Position numbers and translations under genes: made by a program
Source: Isochrysis galbana
Taxonomy: Eukaryota; Haptophyta; Isochrysidales; Isochrysidaceae
NCBI GenBank assembly: GCA_018136815.1
Contig: CM030939.1
Span: 1,158,113 to 1,222,112, forward strand
Length of the DNA stretch: 64,000 bases
Reading direction: 5' to 3'
Shown here: positions 10,368-20,712 of the stretch, in pieces
How the letters are laid out: each line of letters opens with the position of its first letter
How positions within the stretch are numbered: the stretch's first letter is position 1
Notes under the pieces: generated by a model
The model's input: only the letters and a program-made list of their open reading frames with translations
Database searches by the model: none
Told to the model about the DNA's origin: nothing

Positions 10368-12671
10368 ATGGCAACGGGCTCAGCGGCAGGCTGGCGCTCG
10401 CTCTTCGAGCAGCGCGGCTGGCGCAATGTGAGCGTCGCTGCTCGCGAGAAGGCCCTGCTCTACCTGCACGCGCTGCAGTCTCAGCAGCTCATGCTCATCC
10501 ACCTCTCCAAGTCTGGCGGCACCGCTGTGTGCGCACTCGCGCTCCTCAACAACTGCCTCCGAGCCACGTACTCCCAGTCTGTCTTCACGCAGAACTGCGC
10601 CGACAAGTCGCTAGGTGATGGCGCGTGGTGGATCAGCCACGACCAGATCCTTACATTCCCGACCGGCGCAGCGCGTGGCTTCATCTCATCCGCATTTGGG
10701 ATCCCCAACACAAACCGAGGGCACGGATGTAGCAGGAGGAAGCGCAGGGACGGCTCTCGGCGCAGAGCGGCCGACCAGACGTCGGGGCCCTCGCGAATGG
10801 CTCTAGATGACGCCCGAAGCTGGTGGGAACGCGGCCCGACGTTCTTCGCAGTGGAGGGTGCGACGCCTGAGCCAGAGCGCTGCGAGGGGATGCTCGAGAT
10901 GCTCCTCTTCCGTGAGCCCATCTCCCGGTTGTCATCCTTTGGCAATGAGATGCGCAGCTGGGGTCTTCTCCCTGCCGGCGACGGCGAGTGCGCCAATACA
11001 GATCATCTAAGAGGGGGGAAGGGATTGAAAGATGCGTGCCGGGCGCGCGTGTGCTCCAACTTTAGCCTCATGCTGCACCGTGCGCCAGCCGTTTACGACA
11101 ACCATGCAGTGCGGACGTTGCTCGGCCACGCCGTGTACACCCTCCCCGCAGGCGCCATCACGCGTGCGCACTTCCTTCAGGCGCGGGAGCGGCTGCGCAG
11201 CATTGATGTTGTGCTCATCACCACAGATTCCCTGGCTGCCGATATTGAAGCTCGTCTTGGATGGAGCTCGGCTGATCAGGACCCTCACTTTGGGCGCCGG
11301 CACGGCGGGGTGAATCACTGTCGACTAGATGGGGAGGCGGCGCGACTGGCACGTGAGCAAAATGTGTGGGATTTGGCGTTGTGGCAAGAAGCACTGCGGC
11401 TCAAAGCCGTCGACGACTGGTTCTTTCAACTACCCGAGGTGACGCGGATCCTGGTGGAACGCCGAACTCAAATTGGGGGTCATCGGTGTGGGTTCATGGC
11501 GGAACGTGACGAGGGCATCCCCGCAGCTCCTCAGACATGTCACGTGCCTGGCACGCCCGGTCCTCGCCGGCCACCCAAGGGCTGTAGCTCCAACCATGCT
11601 GCGCGCTTTTGGAACGCGGCGCACCTGGACTCGACAGTGGCTGTTTCGCCGATGATCGCATGCGTCGCGAGCGCGACCATTGGAAGAGCTGGCCCAGTGC
11701 TTGTGCCGCCCATCGCAATGCCCTTCACGCACGTCACCTGCGCGCTGGCGTGCAGAGATGCCACCCCAATGTATGGGTTGTGGCACGGAGGTAGGAAATG
11801 CCTATGTCTGACGGCATCGCAGGTGGCCACGATGCGGAGATTGCACTCCGCCGAATGTGCTCGGGCTTGCCATCAAGGCTCCTGTGTCCAAGGTGGTGCG
11901 ATGCATCCAGGTCTGCAGAGCAAATACCTTCCGTTTGGCGGCGTGTATTCGGTTGCCATCTTTCGGGTCAACGACACGTACGCGAGCAAATGGCGATGCT
12001 CTCACGACGGCCCCGTCCTCCCTCACCGCCTCCCGAACGGAGCCAGCAGCTGGGTGGCGGGAGCCGTTGAGATGGATCCAACGATGACACTGACAAGTCC
12101 GACCAATGCCGATCAACGTCGCCACGCCGCATTGCTGCCATGCGCTTTCCAACTTGAGCGTCAACAGTCTCAGTCATCAAAGACCGCTAGTGAACAGCAG
12201 AGCTCTAAGTCCAAGTGGTCCATTTACTATCAGCATTCATCCACTTCTGCTCTGATGACGCACTCATCGACGCACACCGAACCCGGATGGAGCGCAGTCG
12301 CTCCCAATAGCACCGCTTTGATCGCCTCCCTCGGCTGCTTCGATGGGAGGACCGCGACCTCTGCACCTTCACCGCAACGGAAATCCAATAATGGGATGCG
12401 ATGGCGTGTCCCAAAAGAAGGTGCTAAAAGCACTGTCCTTCCAGCATCAGCCTGCGACGCGTTGATGCTATGCGCAACGGCCTGCACTGGCCACACGCTT
12501 GTTGCATTCAAAGCAGATACCGCTTTTGGACCGGCAATACCGATCGAAGCGCCCACTAAGCCGCTAGCCGAGGTCTGCATGTGCTCCGACCTTCAGCCTC
12601 CGCTCCCTTGGGAAACGACAGCAGCTCGAGAGCTGCATCGCATCACTGGGTCTTTCGTGGCGCCTCCTTGA
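10368..12671 (+). CDS. Sulfotransferase-like protein with two WSC modules
   Basis: 767 codons in one exon. The ATG at 10368 is the first in frame; an in-frame GTG lies 30 codons earlier. Residues about 43-53 (MLIHLSKSGGTAVC) match the 5'-phosphosulfate-binding loop of PAPS-dependent sulfotransferases. Residues about 177-190 (LLFREPISRLSSF) match the 3'-phosphate-binding strand and helix (R-x-P-x-x-R-x-x-S). Residues about 429-532 and 651-742 are Cys-rich and look like WSC carbohydrate-binding modules (CALACRD..., ECARACHQGSCVQGG, then GCFDG... CATACTG... CMC). It would sulfate a glycan or glycoprotein in the Golgi or at the surface. No signal anchor is seen, so an upstream exon may be missing. 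The reaction is inferred from the motifs and the acceptor is unknown. Confidence 0.65.
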   Translation: MATGSAAGWRSLFEQRGWRNVSVAAREKALLYLHALQSQQLMLIHLSKSGGTAVCALALLNNCLRATYSQSVFTQNCADKSLGDGAWWISHDQILTFPTGAARGFISSAFGIPNTNRGHGCSRRKRRDGSRRRAADQTSGPSRMALDDARSWWERGPTFFAVEGATPEPERCEGMLEMLLFREPISRLSSFGNEMRSWGLLPAGDGECANTDHLRGGKGLKDACRARVCSNFSLMLHRAPAVYDNHAVRTLLGHAVYTLPAGAITRAHFLQARERLRSIDVVLITTDSLAADIEARLGWSSADQDPHFGRRHGGVNHCRLDGEAARLAREQNVWDLALWQEALRLKAVDDWFFQLPEVTRILVERRTQIGGHRCGFMAERDEGIPAAPQTCHVPGTPGPRRPPKGCSSNHAARFWNAAHLDSTVAVSPMIACVASATIGRAGPVLVPPIAMPFTHVTCALACRDATPMYGLWHGGRKCLCLTASQVATMRRLHSAECARACHQGSCVQGGAMHPGLQSKYLPFGGVYSVAIFRVNDTYASKWRCSHDGPVLPHRLPNGASSWVAGAVEMDPTMTLTSPTNADQRRHAALLPCAFQLERQQSQSSKTASEQQSSKSKWSIYYQHSSTSALMTHSSTHTEPGWSAVAPNSTALIASLGCFDGRTATSAPSPQRKSNNGMRWRVPKEGAKSTVLPASACDALMLCATACTGHTLVAFKADTAFGPAIPIEAPTKPLAEVCMCSDLQPPLPWETTAARELHRITGSFVAPP

Positions 12672-12929
12672 TGCACGCTACAAGGCGGCGCACTAGGTAG
12701 CACGCCGGGTCCGTTTTAGGGCGTCTAGATGACGCCGGGGGTCCAGAATGTGGGTGTCGCAGAGACGGTGAGCTCAGCAGCCGAGGTGGTGACGATTCGG
12801 CATGGAAATTGGCCTGACGCGGCCCCCATGCACACGGCCGTTAGGCTTGCGGGGCGCAAGGCGCCGGGACGCAGAATATGTCATACGCGGGAAGGCAAGA
12901 AATCCTGCTACATCGTCTAGGGGGGGGGG

Positions 12930-13064
12930 GCGGAACGCTGCCCGGGATTGCCACCGGGAACAGATTTGGGCGTGATACTACATGCCGGTTTTGTAGATCG
13001 GCGTCCGAAACATCCACGCACTTGGCGGTATGTAATGCAATCTCCCCTATTTTCGATTTAAAAA
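12930..13064 (+). mobile_element. LINE ORF2 fragment (zinc-binding block)
   Basis: Translates as IATGNRFGRDTTCRFCRSAS followed by ETSTHLAVCNAISPIF, the same block as in the copies at 7336 and 26226. Only about 135 bp are left, on the strand opposite to the next fragment. Confidence 0.65.
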
Positions 13065-13404
13065 AAACCTTTTAACCTTCTCGCCTCTCACGTGGCATTG
13101 GGACACATACTCGTAGCCACGCCCTTTTCCCTTTCCCTCTCTCACTCCCCGCCTTGCGGCAACTCCCCTCGTGCACTACTCCGGGGCTCGGGTCATGTGG
13201 GGGGGGCGGGTAGAGCGGGGTGCACCCGTCCACCGCAGCTTGTTCTCGTCGTCCTCCTGTGCTGCCATGTGACTTGTTTATTATGGGATTGTTGTGGGGC
13301 GTTGTTGTTATACCTCGTGTACAAGTGTCCGAATTAAGCATTTGTCCGTTGTGCTACGCGAGTCTTTCGGCGAGGCCGAGTGCTTTCGCCACGAGGCCAA
13401 AATT

Positions 13405-13875
13405 ATCGCTCATTTGTAGCTTGCCTTTTTCATTCTCTGAGAAAACGGGGGTGCAAATTCTAGCGATTTCTTAAGCTTGGGTTTTCTTCCTTGGGCGGCC
13501 TTGTGAGCGCGTATGGGGCAGTTCGATGTCGGCGGGGCGAGGCCCCTAACCAAGGTGGTAAACCTCACTAATGTGGACTCCAAGATTGGTATGTAGTGAT
13601 ATTTGTATGATTCGAATTCTACTCCATAGAAGTCTCTTAGTATAATACTAGTATATGTTTCCATGCTATCACATATAGTGCTTTCAGGCTTTCCGGTGTA
13701 CTCGTACCGGGGTACGCGAATAGTCTATCTTTTGCCTTCTGCGTGCGCGACCTTCCGGGGGGGGGGGGTGAAGTTGGTAATTGCTTCTATTGTCTCGAAT
13801 ATAGCTTTCGTCTTTGGACACCACGCTAGGTGGCACGAGTCCTCCCGATATTTTAATTTTTATCAAATTTTTATG
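13405..13875 (-). mobile_element. LINE ORF2 C-terminal fragment
   Basis: Minus strand: REDSCHLAWCPKTKAIFETI (about 13850-13790), then after a frame change ILRDFYGVEF (about 13640) and ESTLVRFTTLVRGL to about 13540, followed by a basic tail and a stop at 13410. The order matches the LINE at 7336-8013. It is inactive: 5'-truncated, with at least one frame break. Confidence 0.65.
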
Positions 13876-13899
13876 GGTCGCGGCGCGGCAAAGGAACGG

Positions 13900-14560
13900 G
13901 ACTAGCGCTCACTCAAGACAGGACACCCTGCCGCGGCAAGCGCAAGCACCCTTCCCCCCTTATGCCACCCAGCTCCTCACTAGCTTTCTACCTGCGCTAG
14001 CCAGAGCCTCCACCCCGCCTCCATCGTCTTTGCCGTTGTCGCCATCACCGCCGCTGCCGTCACCGCCACCGTCGCTACAACCACATTTGCCACCGCCCTC
14101 GAAACTGCCCCATCCTTCACCTCCACCCTCCACCCTCGCCGCCGCCGCTGTCACAGCCGCCGTTGCTCCTTCGCCGTCTGCGCAACCGCCTCGACCATCT
14201 TCAACTCAAGCACCCTCGCCTCCTTCTCTCTCGCCCTTACCCAGCTCCCTACCCAATCATCTCCGCCATCTCCTTCTTCGTTCTCTCCTCGTGTCTTGCC
14301 ACCTCCCTCAGCCCCTCCGCCGTCACCACCGCCACCTTCCTCTCTCTCCTCTTCACCTCGCCTCCTCCGGCCGCCCACCGCCACCTTCCTCACCGCAGAC
14401 TCCTTCAGTGTACCCTCAGCTATTGGGTTCCCCTGCCAGGAAACTGGTACCTCCCTTTCCCCCTCCCCCCCAGCGCCGCCATCCGCCGCCGCCGGGCCCC
14501 GCGTGCCCCGTCTCCGGCGGCGTGTGATGATGATGTTTTCATCATGTGTTGAGGTCTTAC
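13900..14560. other. Proline-coding, pyrimidine-rich low-complexity stretch
   Basis: The plus strand is rich in CCNCC, TCC and CTC and is open in more than one frame, giving PPSP-like peptides with no domain. It may be a leader or an upstream exon of the next gene, but I cannot support a coding call. Confidence 0.4.
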
Positions 14561-14732
14561 CGTTAGCAGAGGGTCTTGTTGTCTAGCATCTGTGATGAGC
14601 TGCGTGAGGTGGCTGTGATATGTCCCCCCACCCCCTGCGTTGTTTTTACCTGAAAGGGTTTGCCCCCCCAGCGTGGCCTCGAGGAGAGGACGCGCTGGGG
14701 TGCGCGGGGTCGGTACGTGCACTGGGGGGGGA

Positions 14733-15971
14733 ATGGTGGCAGGCTCGCTCTCTCCTCCGTGTCTCGACGGTTCTTTGATCGTATTCGTGGCGTCGGCTTC
14801 GATGGGCTCGACAGTGATGCGCGGTCACTTGCCCGCAAGCATTCTCGAGGCGCTGTACATGCACAACGCTTCTCGCGTAACAGCAACCGTCCACCGCGGA
14901 CCGCCGAGTGCACTCGACGCTTTCCTCCGCAACCGGAGAGAGAGGATTGGCGCGTGTGTGCTGGTCAAATTCTTCTCGAACGAGTCGATGCACACGTGCT
15001 ATCGCTACACCAGGAGTGTCATCCTCGACTGTATCGACAACTGGAGGTGCTTCGTACCAAGCATTGTGAGGCAGATGCGGCCACTCTCGAGAGTGCTGGT
15101 GCAGACAGAGCTCCACCGCGACTTGCTGCAACGGCTAGGAGTTAGGGCGGACTTGCTTCCTCATCCTCATGGCCACATCGGCACGCCGATCCCGCCTCCG
15201 CCACTGCGTCAGACGCCGCGGATGCTCGGTTTCGTCTACGGTGACCGCAACAATGTGCCCCCAAGAGGGAAGCTGCACGAGATAAGCTGCGCAGCACGCG
15301 CAGCTGGTTTGGCATTTCAGATCGTGCACTCGCCCTCGGCTAGTACGAGCCTCATTCATTGCAACGATAGCGTTGTTCTCTTTAGGGGCGTCGCCTCAGC
15401 CTTTACGGACCTCTCAGCACCCCAGCTGATCAGCCGTTGTGAGCAATTCCCATGGCAGGCCACTTCATCCGACGTCGTCCAGGCGGAAGCTGCGTTGTCG
15501 CAGGACACACGGCGCAACCTGAGCATTGTAACTGGGCAAGATGTCTTCTACACGACAGCAGCAGCCCACAGGATACGCGAGGCGACCGATGTTGCAATAG
15601 TCTGGCCCCCCCACCGTTCAGATGCGAGCCATTTTGCGACATTGAATCGCCCTCCGACACGCTTCTTGTTTTGGATGGCGAACGGGGTGCCTGTCCTAGG
15701 CTATCCGATGCCAGCGTATGTCGATGTGGCGCAACACGAGGGTTACCCCCTTGAAATGCTGAACGTCACTCGCCCGCACCAGCTCACTATGGCTCTTGCT
15801 TTGATCAAGTCCTATCGCCTGCGCCAATGTCTTCAACAGCGAGCTAAAGTTGTGGCACAACGTCGATCTCCAATTGCCTCTGTGATGGAACTCTTGGCGA
15901 TTATCGGCAACCACAGCTGTTCGACACGGCTCGAAAGCGTCACCGATGTCAAGTCAGGCATCAGAGATTAA
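14733..15971 (+). CDS. GT-B-like glycosyltransferase
   Basis: 412 codons from the first in-frame ATG; an upstream exon is possible because the frame is open further 5'. The N-terminal half has VLVQTELHRDLLQRLGV and LLPHPHGH, the linker between the two Rossmann-like lobes. The C-terminal half has FVYGDRNNVPPRGKL and, near 15640-15720, NRPPTRFLFWMANGVPVLGY, which resembles the nucleotide-sugar-binding block of family 1/4-type transferases (P-T-R-x-x-x-x-x-A-x-G-V-P-V). The donor and acceptor cannot be read from sequence. It lies about 2 kb downstream of the sulfotransferase-WSC gene on the same strand; a shared glycan pathway is only a suggestion. Confidence 0.5.
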   Translation: MVAGSLSPPCLDGSLIVFVASASMGSTVMRGHLPASILEALYMHNASRVTATVHRGPPSALDAFLRNRRERIGACVLVKFFSNESMHTCYRYTRSVILDCIDNWRCFVPSIVRQMRPLSRVLVQTELHRDLLQRLGVRADLLPHPHGHIGTPIPPPPLRQTPRMLGFVYGDRNNVPPRGKLHEISCAARAAGLAFQIVHSPSASTSLIHCNDSVVLFRGVASAFTDLSAPQLISRCEQFPWQATSSDVVQAEAALSQDTRRNLSIVTGQDVFYTTAAAHRIREATDVAIVWPPHRSDASHFATLNRPPTRFLFWMANGVPVLGYPMPAYVDVAQHEGYPLEMLNVTRPHQLTMALALIKSYRLRQCLQQRAKVVAQRRSPIASVMELLAIIGNHSCSTRLESVTDVKSGIRD

Positions 15972-17284
15972 CCTCGCCATACATGTTTGTGTGAACAGGG
16001 CAGGTGGCTCTTCACAACTTCGAATGAGCCATGGCACACACACCCTCCCTCTCTCCCACCGCTTCGTAGGCGCGAAGAAGCGCCTTTCCCCTGGCTTGCT
16101 CAATGGCGCGAGCCGGCGGGTGGCCGTTGGACCTCCTGTCTTTTTGTCAGCACCTGCGCGCCTCTATAGGCCTCTGCTTCATGCATGGGGCATGGGAGTT
16201 CAGTGATCCGTGGGGAGAAGCCCAGGGAGTGGTTGGGCTACCTGGTGTAATTAAAGTGGCACCCGAGGCCTCCCCACCCGCGTAACATGTGATTCGCGTG
16301 CAGTGCGGTAACAGAGTGGCACCATAGTGGTAGCAGAAAGGATGTCGCATCTGCGGATACAATTCTCTCTCTATGAAGACTGACCAAGAAGGTAGCAAGC
16401 ATCCGGCTCGCTTAAGTACACTGTAAAAAAGGAGCTCTGCTTGGTGCAGTCTTGGTGAGCCACAGACATCGACACCCTAATGCTGAGTCAGACACCACTC
16501 TTGTGAGAACCGCCTCCTTCCCCAAGAGAGAAAGCCTCTGCTTCTCTCACTCACTCTCTCTCTCTCTCTCACTCACTCACTGTCTCTCTCTCTCTAGAGG
16601 TGGAGGTGGGGACGGGAAAAATCGACTTTTCACAATTGCACCCCAAAGTCGATGTGAATGCATGGAGAGGTGTCTAATGCTATCATAAGAGCTTTTGCAA
16701 AGTTTCAGAAGCCAATTGCAATTGTTTCATGGTGGCGAGTACGAGCGAAGACAATGCGGTGTTTTTTTCGCGGTGGCCAGGGAGTTTTTTTTTAGTAGAT
16801 TTTGGCGCGTTGGAGCCACAAACCACAATGAAAGATGCAAGTGCCCACCAAAGGCCACTCATGGGGTTGCACGGCTGGAACCCCGTCATCTGCCGTCCCC
16901 AAAGGGCAGAAGTGTCACTTCCAGTACACACACACCTGACACCCGCCCCAACGATCCAGCCCCTCCCTTTCCTCCTTGCCTCGCCACCACCACCTTCTCC
17001 CGCTCCCGCTCCTCGTGGCTCTTCCTCGCCGGCCTCAACTAGCACGATTCGGATCCATTCAAATGTCTTTCTTTGCCTTGTTCGCAATGTCCTCTTGTTA
17101 CGTCTCAATGCTGGGTTGGGTGGATGTGTTCGATTCAAAGGGAAGAGTTGTTGTTGTGCTAAACGTGGCTTATTTGTTGCGGTAAGCCGTTTTGGGGACG
17201 CTGGTGTGTTTAGACAGATGCTACAAAGCTTACCGTATTCCATGTGAATGTGTGTATGATGGAGGAGGAGTAGGCAAAGCAATA
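15972..17284. other. Intergenic, simple repeats only
   Basis: Contains a CT/ACTC microsatellite (16535-16600) and otherwise unique sequence. Open frames on both strands at 16690-17300 lack domains and ATG-supported starts. No gene is supported. Confidence 0.4.
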
Positions 17285-17800
17285 AGCTATAAAGAAGCAC
17301 AGCGGGGGGGGGGGGTAAAGAGTGAAGATATGGAGGGGGGGCAAATATGACAGGGGGGAGGTCAACATGATGGGAGAAGTAAAGATAACCGGAGGGGGGG
17401 GACGTTGGGGGCGGAACGATGCGGGAGGGAAATAAAAGATGGTGTAAACTTTAGGAGGGGAGATCTGATCAGTATGACTGGTAAGATTACGCGAGAATGA
17501 AAGGTAGGCAAAGATCACGGTGGGGAAGAGATGACGGTGGGGGGTGAAGATAACGGGGGAGAAAAGATAATGGTGGTGAGGGGGTAAAGATAACATGGGT
17601 GCCACGATAACGGGGGGGGATGACACATGAAAAAAGATTATGGCGAGGGGGGGCAAAGATTGCAGGGCTGCAAAAAGGTAATGAGAGGTTAAATATAAAT
17701 GTGATGGAAAATGAATACATTTCATCAGGGAGGATGATCAAGGGGAGGGTCAAAATAATGTTTGGGCAAAGAACAGCGGGGGCGGGATGACGCTAACGTG
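17285..17800 (+). repeat. Degenerate G-rich minisatellite
   Basis: About 500 bp of irregular units built on GGGGG-TAAAGATAAC-GGTGGG, unit length about 20-35 bp. The plus strand is almost free of C. The T-poor, G-rich strand could form G-quadruplexes. Confidence 0.7.
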
Positions 17801-17975
17801 GGACTTCTATAACTTGTTCTAGTCAAGGTTTACGTCGGGGGTGAGGTCTTGGCTTTCGTTGAGTTTCCGGTAAGGCGGGGTGGCCAGAATCTGAGAAAAA
17901 ATGATCCACATCATGTGGGGGAGAATGATAAGGGGAGGGAATTCAAAATTTCGTATGGGCAAAGGACGGTAGGGG

Positions 17976-18057
17976 CGGGGTTAGGGTAAGGGTAAGGGTT
18001 AGGGTTGGGTTAAGGGTCAGGGTCAAGGTCAGGGTGAGGGTGAGGGTGAGGGTGGGG

Positions 18058-18102
<45 letters not shown>

Positions 18103-18105
18103 GGG

Positions 18106-18155
<50 letters not shown>
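17976..18155 (+). repeat. Interstitial telomere-like hexamer array
   Basis: It starts with GGGTTAGGGTAAGGGTAAGG and GGTTAGGGTT, passes through GGGTCA variants, and settles into about 20 copies of GGGTGA. All units are hexamers in one register. The TTAGGG units at one edge and progressive drift to GTGAGG look like an old internal telomere patch or a telomere-seeded minisatellite. Confidence 0.8.
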
Positions 18156-18420
18156 CTCGCCTCGTCTCCTCCCACTCATGCTGCTCTGTCTTCCCTTTCG
18201 CATCAGCTCTCGCTGCACTGACAACCTGTGCGCAGCAGCTTGAAGAGAAGACTCACCACTTGAGTATCAGTCAGAGCCCTCGGTCTACCGGTGTGTTTGG
18301 GGGCGGCTCTGTCCTGAGCAAACTTCAGAATGAGCCTTTCAAAAATATGAGATAGTTTCATTTTACGTGTAATAATTTACTCTCAAACAGTTTCGTTACG
18401 CGTCCATACTTGATGGAACA

Positions 18421-18957
18421 CTACCTTTTTGGATCCGACTGTGGGTCCGCTCGCTTGCGCGAGGGCGGCTGAGGTTGCTTGGCAAGTTGAGGTGGGGCCT
18501 TCTGTGCTTCTTGTGGATGTTTTCCTTGGGGTCCAGCCGCCTCAGCGTACGACTTCTGGTTAATGTTTGAGTATGGGTTGGAAGCCGAAAAGGCCCCTGC
18601 TAGTGTTTGTTGTGTGAAGTGCCCGCCCCCGAGGGGTGCACTGCTGGTAGGAGTTGCCACCATGGGGGTGGCAGCAGAGCTGCCACCACCCAAGGGGAGT
18701 CCTTGTTGCTGCGGCGGTCCGGTGGTCAGAGGAGGCAGAGCCATGAGCTGGTTCTGTTGGTCTGCAGGGAACAGGTTTCTTCCTGTCCCCTGCTTCTGTG
18801 GCTGAAAGGGAGGCGAGGGCGGGCAGATCATGTCGACATCCGTGTCAGTCAGAGGGGCGGCCTGCGAGCGCTTCGGCTCCGGCGGCTTGGGGCGGCCCCG
18901 GTGGGGCGTCGTGACGGCAGGGGGCTGGGAGGTGGGAGCGGTCGGCGCGCGCTCCAT
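18421..18957 (-). CDS. Hypothetical Pro/Gln-rich protein, possibly a retroelement ORF1 N-terminus
   Basis: 178 codons, with an ATG at 18957. Low-complexity P, Q and S residues dominate. There is a basic RGRPKPPEPKR stretch, the motif KSYAEAAGPQGK, and a basic C-terminus ending in RKRADPQSDPKR. Motifs of the S-Y-A-E-A-A kind are common near the N-terminus of LINE ORF1 or gag-like proteins, and LINE remains are abundant nearby, but no RNA-binding domain follows. It could equally be a short disordered host protein. The region 18958-19200 is AT-rich with a TTA microsatellite and no gene. Confidence 0.35.
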   Translation of the reverse strand: MERAPTAPTSQPPAVTTPHRGRPKPPEPKRSQAAPLTDTDVDMICPPSPPFQPQKQGTGRNLFPADQQNQLMALPPLTTGPPQQQGLPLGGGSSAATPMVATPTSSAPLGGGHFTQQTLAGAFSASNPYSNINQKSYAEAAGPQGKHPQEAQKAPPQLAKQPQPPSRKRADPQSDPKR

Positions 18958-19204
18958 CGCTGAAACTATAACAATAGTTTTTTGTGGGGTTGGCTAGGAT
19001 ATAACATTGATTATTATTATTATTAAAACAGTAATAGGCAACATAATATCAAAAGACCAATTGGGATTCATCCCCCAGCGGCTAATAGGAGAAGCCACGT
19101 CTTAGTTTTAAGACAGAGGTAGTAAAAATCAAAATTATCATACAGAGCTGAGTGGCCGGGCTAGTACTTTAGCATGAATTGTTGATTATAGGACGTCTAT
19201 CAAA

Positions 19205-20281
19205 TTACTTCGCGCCGCCGTTGGCGAAGTGCACGATCGCGCCTTCGTGCGGGAACTTCACCGACACGTTACACCCCTTGGCATGCACCCGGAATGCGGT
19301 GGTGTCGAAGATTCCCGAGGTGGTGTTGAGCAATCTCACGCGACCATCGGCAGCGAGGGACAAGTCGATCGGCACGGCCGGGAAGGGGAAGAGGCGCGAC
19401 GACCAGGAGCCGGGCAAGGAGCTGCACCTGCAGTCGCAGCCAATGCGCAGCTGCGCGCCGTCGCCGCGACGGCGCAGGACGTAGGTGAGGTGCGCCTCTC
19501 CGCCACCCACGCCTTCGATCCGCGTGACGGCCCCTGCATGCCCGGCCCACACCACCTCCTTGGCCACAGCCTTTCCTCGGCCGAGGTCGACGAGCTGCCC
19601 ACCTTCTGTGCGGCGCAGAAGGTCGCGCGCGTCGAGGCAGAGCTCGTCGCGCTCCCTGCGCCGCAGCGAGGTTTGCGGCGGCTCAGCGCGCAGCCCTCGC
19701 AGGTATTCCAAAGCGGCCGAGCCGATCAGCCGGTGCCCCTCGGCGTTCGGGTGCACCATCGGGCGCGCGTCAGGAGCGTAGAAGCGGCCGTCGGGCTCGA
19801 TCTGTCCCCAGACGCGCACGATGGGCGTGCCGCCTAGCGTCTCGCGCGCGTGAAGCGCGCGGACTTTTGTCTCCGGGTACCGGCCAATCAGCGCGACTCG
19901 CGCGCTCGGTGCGACCGCGCGCGCGCGCCCCACAAGCGCCTCGACCTCCGCGTTGCCGTGGTAGGCGTTTGTGAGCACGTCGATTAGGATTACGTCGAGG
20001 TCTGGACTCAGGCGCTGCCCGAGGCACAGTGAGAGGTACAGCGGCCCGGCTGCATTCTTGGCGTAGACTTCCACCTGGTAGCCTGCAGCGCGCAGCATGC
20101 TGGTCCAGCCGAGCTCGGGGATGCACGCCCGCGCGCTGTGGTTGCATAGAGAGTGAGTGGGCGGTTCACAGGCGCCACATCCGTTGGTGGTCGAGACGCC
20201 GATTATCCCCAACTTGAGACGGCGTTCCAGCGGGGAGACGCCTTTGAGCAGCGTGAGGAGCAGCATGGCGAGCAGGGCCAT
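19205..20281 (-). CDS. Secreted SGNH/GDSL-hydrolase-like protein
   Basis: 358 aa. The ATG at 20281 was chosen because it begins a signal peptide (MALLAMLLLTLL); the frame is open further 5' but without another ATG. Block I is KLGIIGVSTTNG, with Ser30 in the nucleophile position; a region rich in Cys follows. Block III could be AKNAAG, and DVILIDVLTNAY is the central strand. The C-terminal catalytic His lies in DARPMVHPNAEGH. The rest (about 210-358) is a beta-rich extension ending in AKGCNVSVKF, unlike a standard SGNH domain. It probably acts on an ester in the secretory path or at the surface. The substrate is unknown, and the weak block I leaves activity open. Confidence 0.5.
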   Translation of the reverse strand: MALLAMLLLTLLKGVSPLERRLKLGIIGVSTTNGCGACEPPTHSLCNHSARACIPELGWTSMLRAAGYQVEVYAKNAAGPLYLSLCLGQRLSPDLDVILIDVLTNAYHGNAEVEALVGRARAVAPSARVALIGRYPETKVRALHARETLGGTPIVRVWGQIEPDGRFYAPDARPMVHPNAEGHRLIGSAALEYLRGLRAEPPQTSLRRRERDELCLDARDLLRRTEGGQLVDLGRGKAVAKEVVWAGHAGAVTRIEGVGGGEAHLTYVLRRRGDGAQLRIGCDCRCSSLPGSWSSRLFPFPAVPIDLSLAADGRVRLLNTTSGIFDTTAFRVHAKGCNVSVKFPHEGAIVHFANGGAK

Positions 20282-20640
20282 CACCCTCGATGAAAGGACG
20301 CGTGGTCCGGAAACCACGACTATCTCACGCACACAAAGTGTGTATGGGGAAAGGGGAAGGGAAGGAATTGGGGAGTGAGATGGAACAAACACGACGGAGA
20401 TTGGAGGGAGGAGAAGAGAGAGCAAAAGGCGAGGGAACTTGCCCAGTGAGTGGGGGGAAGAGAGTGAGGACGTCGAGCCGCGCGCAGCTTCGCCTACGGC
20501 AGCGCATCGGCGCCAAGGGTTGGGAAAGGCATGGCAAGGCGAGGGGCAAGGCGGCGCGCACGGCGGAGAGGGGCGAGAGGTCGTGCCCGCACAGGAAGGC
20601 CTCTCTCACCCTGCGCGTGACGGTGGGGGCGTGTCGTGTG
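20282..20640 (-). promoter_or_regulatory. Pyrimidine-rich upstream region of the SGNH gene
   Basis: The plus strand at 20340-20430 is almost pure purine (GGGGAAAGGGGAAGG and on), so the coding strand reads as a CT tract just upstream of the gene. The same arrangement is seen before several other genes in the window. No discrete box was identified. Confidence 0.35.
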
Positions 20641-20644
20641 TCGT

Positions 20645-20712
20645 GTGACCGCCCTATCAATCTTGACTTGGGGGTGAATTTTCACCCTTAGAAGTTAAAC
20701 GCCCTGTTTGGC
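20645..20712 (-). repeat. Dispersed repeat R3 (GGGCGGTCAAAC family), copy 1
   Basis: On the minus strand it reads GGGCGGCCAAACAG, then AAGGGTGAAAATTCACCCCC and GATAGGGCGGTCA. It is related to 29697-29745 and to the sequence split by the hAT element at 43986-44032/46876-46905. Its self-complementary centre (GGGTGAAAATTCACCC) and similar ends suggest a small MITE. Confidence 0.5.

Noticed and set aside
13900-14560. Proline-rich secreted protein gene
   Set aside because: Open in more than one frame because of pyrimidine-rich low complexity; no signal peptide or conserved block.
16683-17300. 205-codon open frame on the minus strand
   Set aside because: No domain, no convincing start, and composition follows local repeats.
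18421-18957. Firm assignment as LINE ORF1
   Set aside because: Only a short SYAEAA-type motif and low complexity support it; no RRM, zinc knuckle or adjacent ORF2 on that strand.
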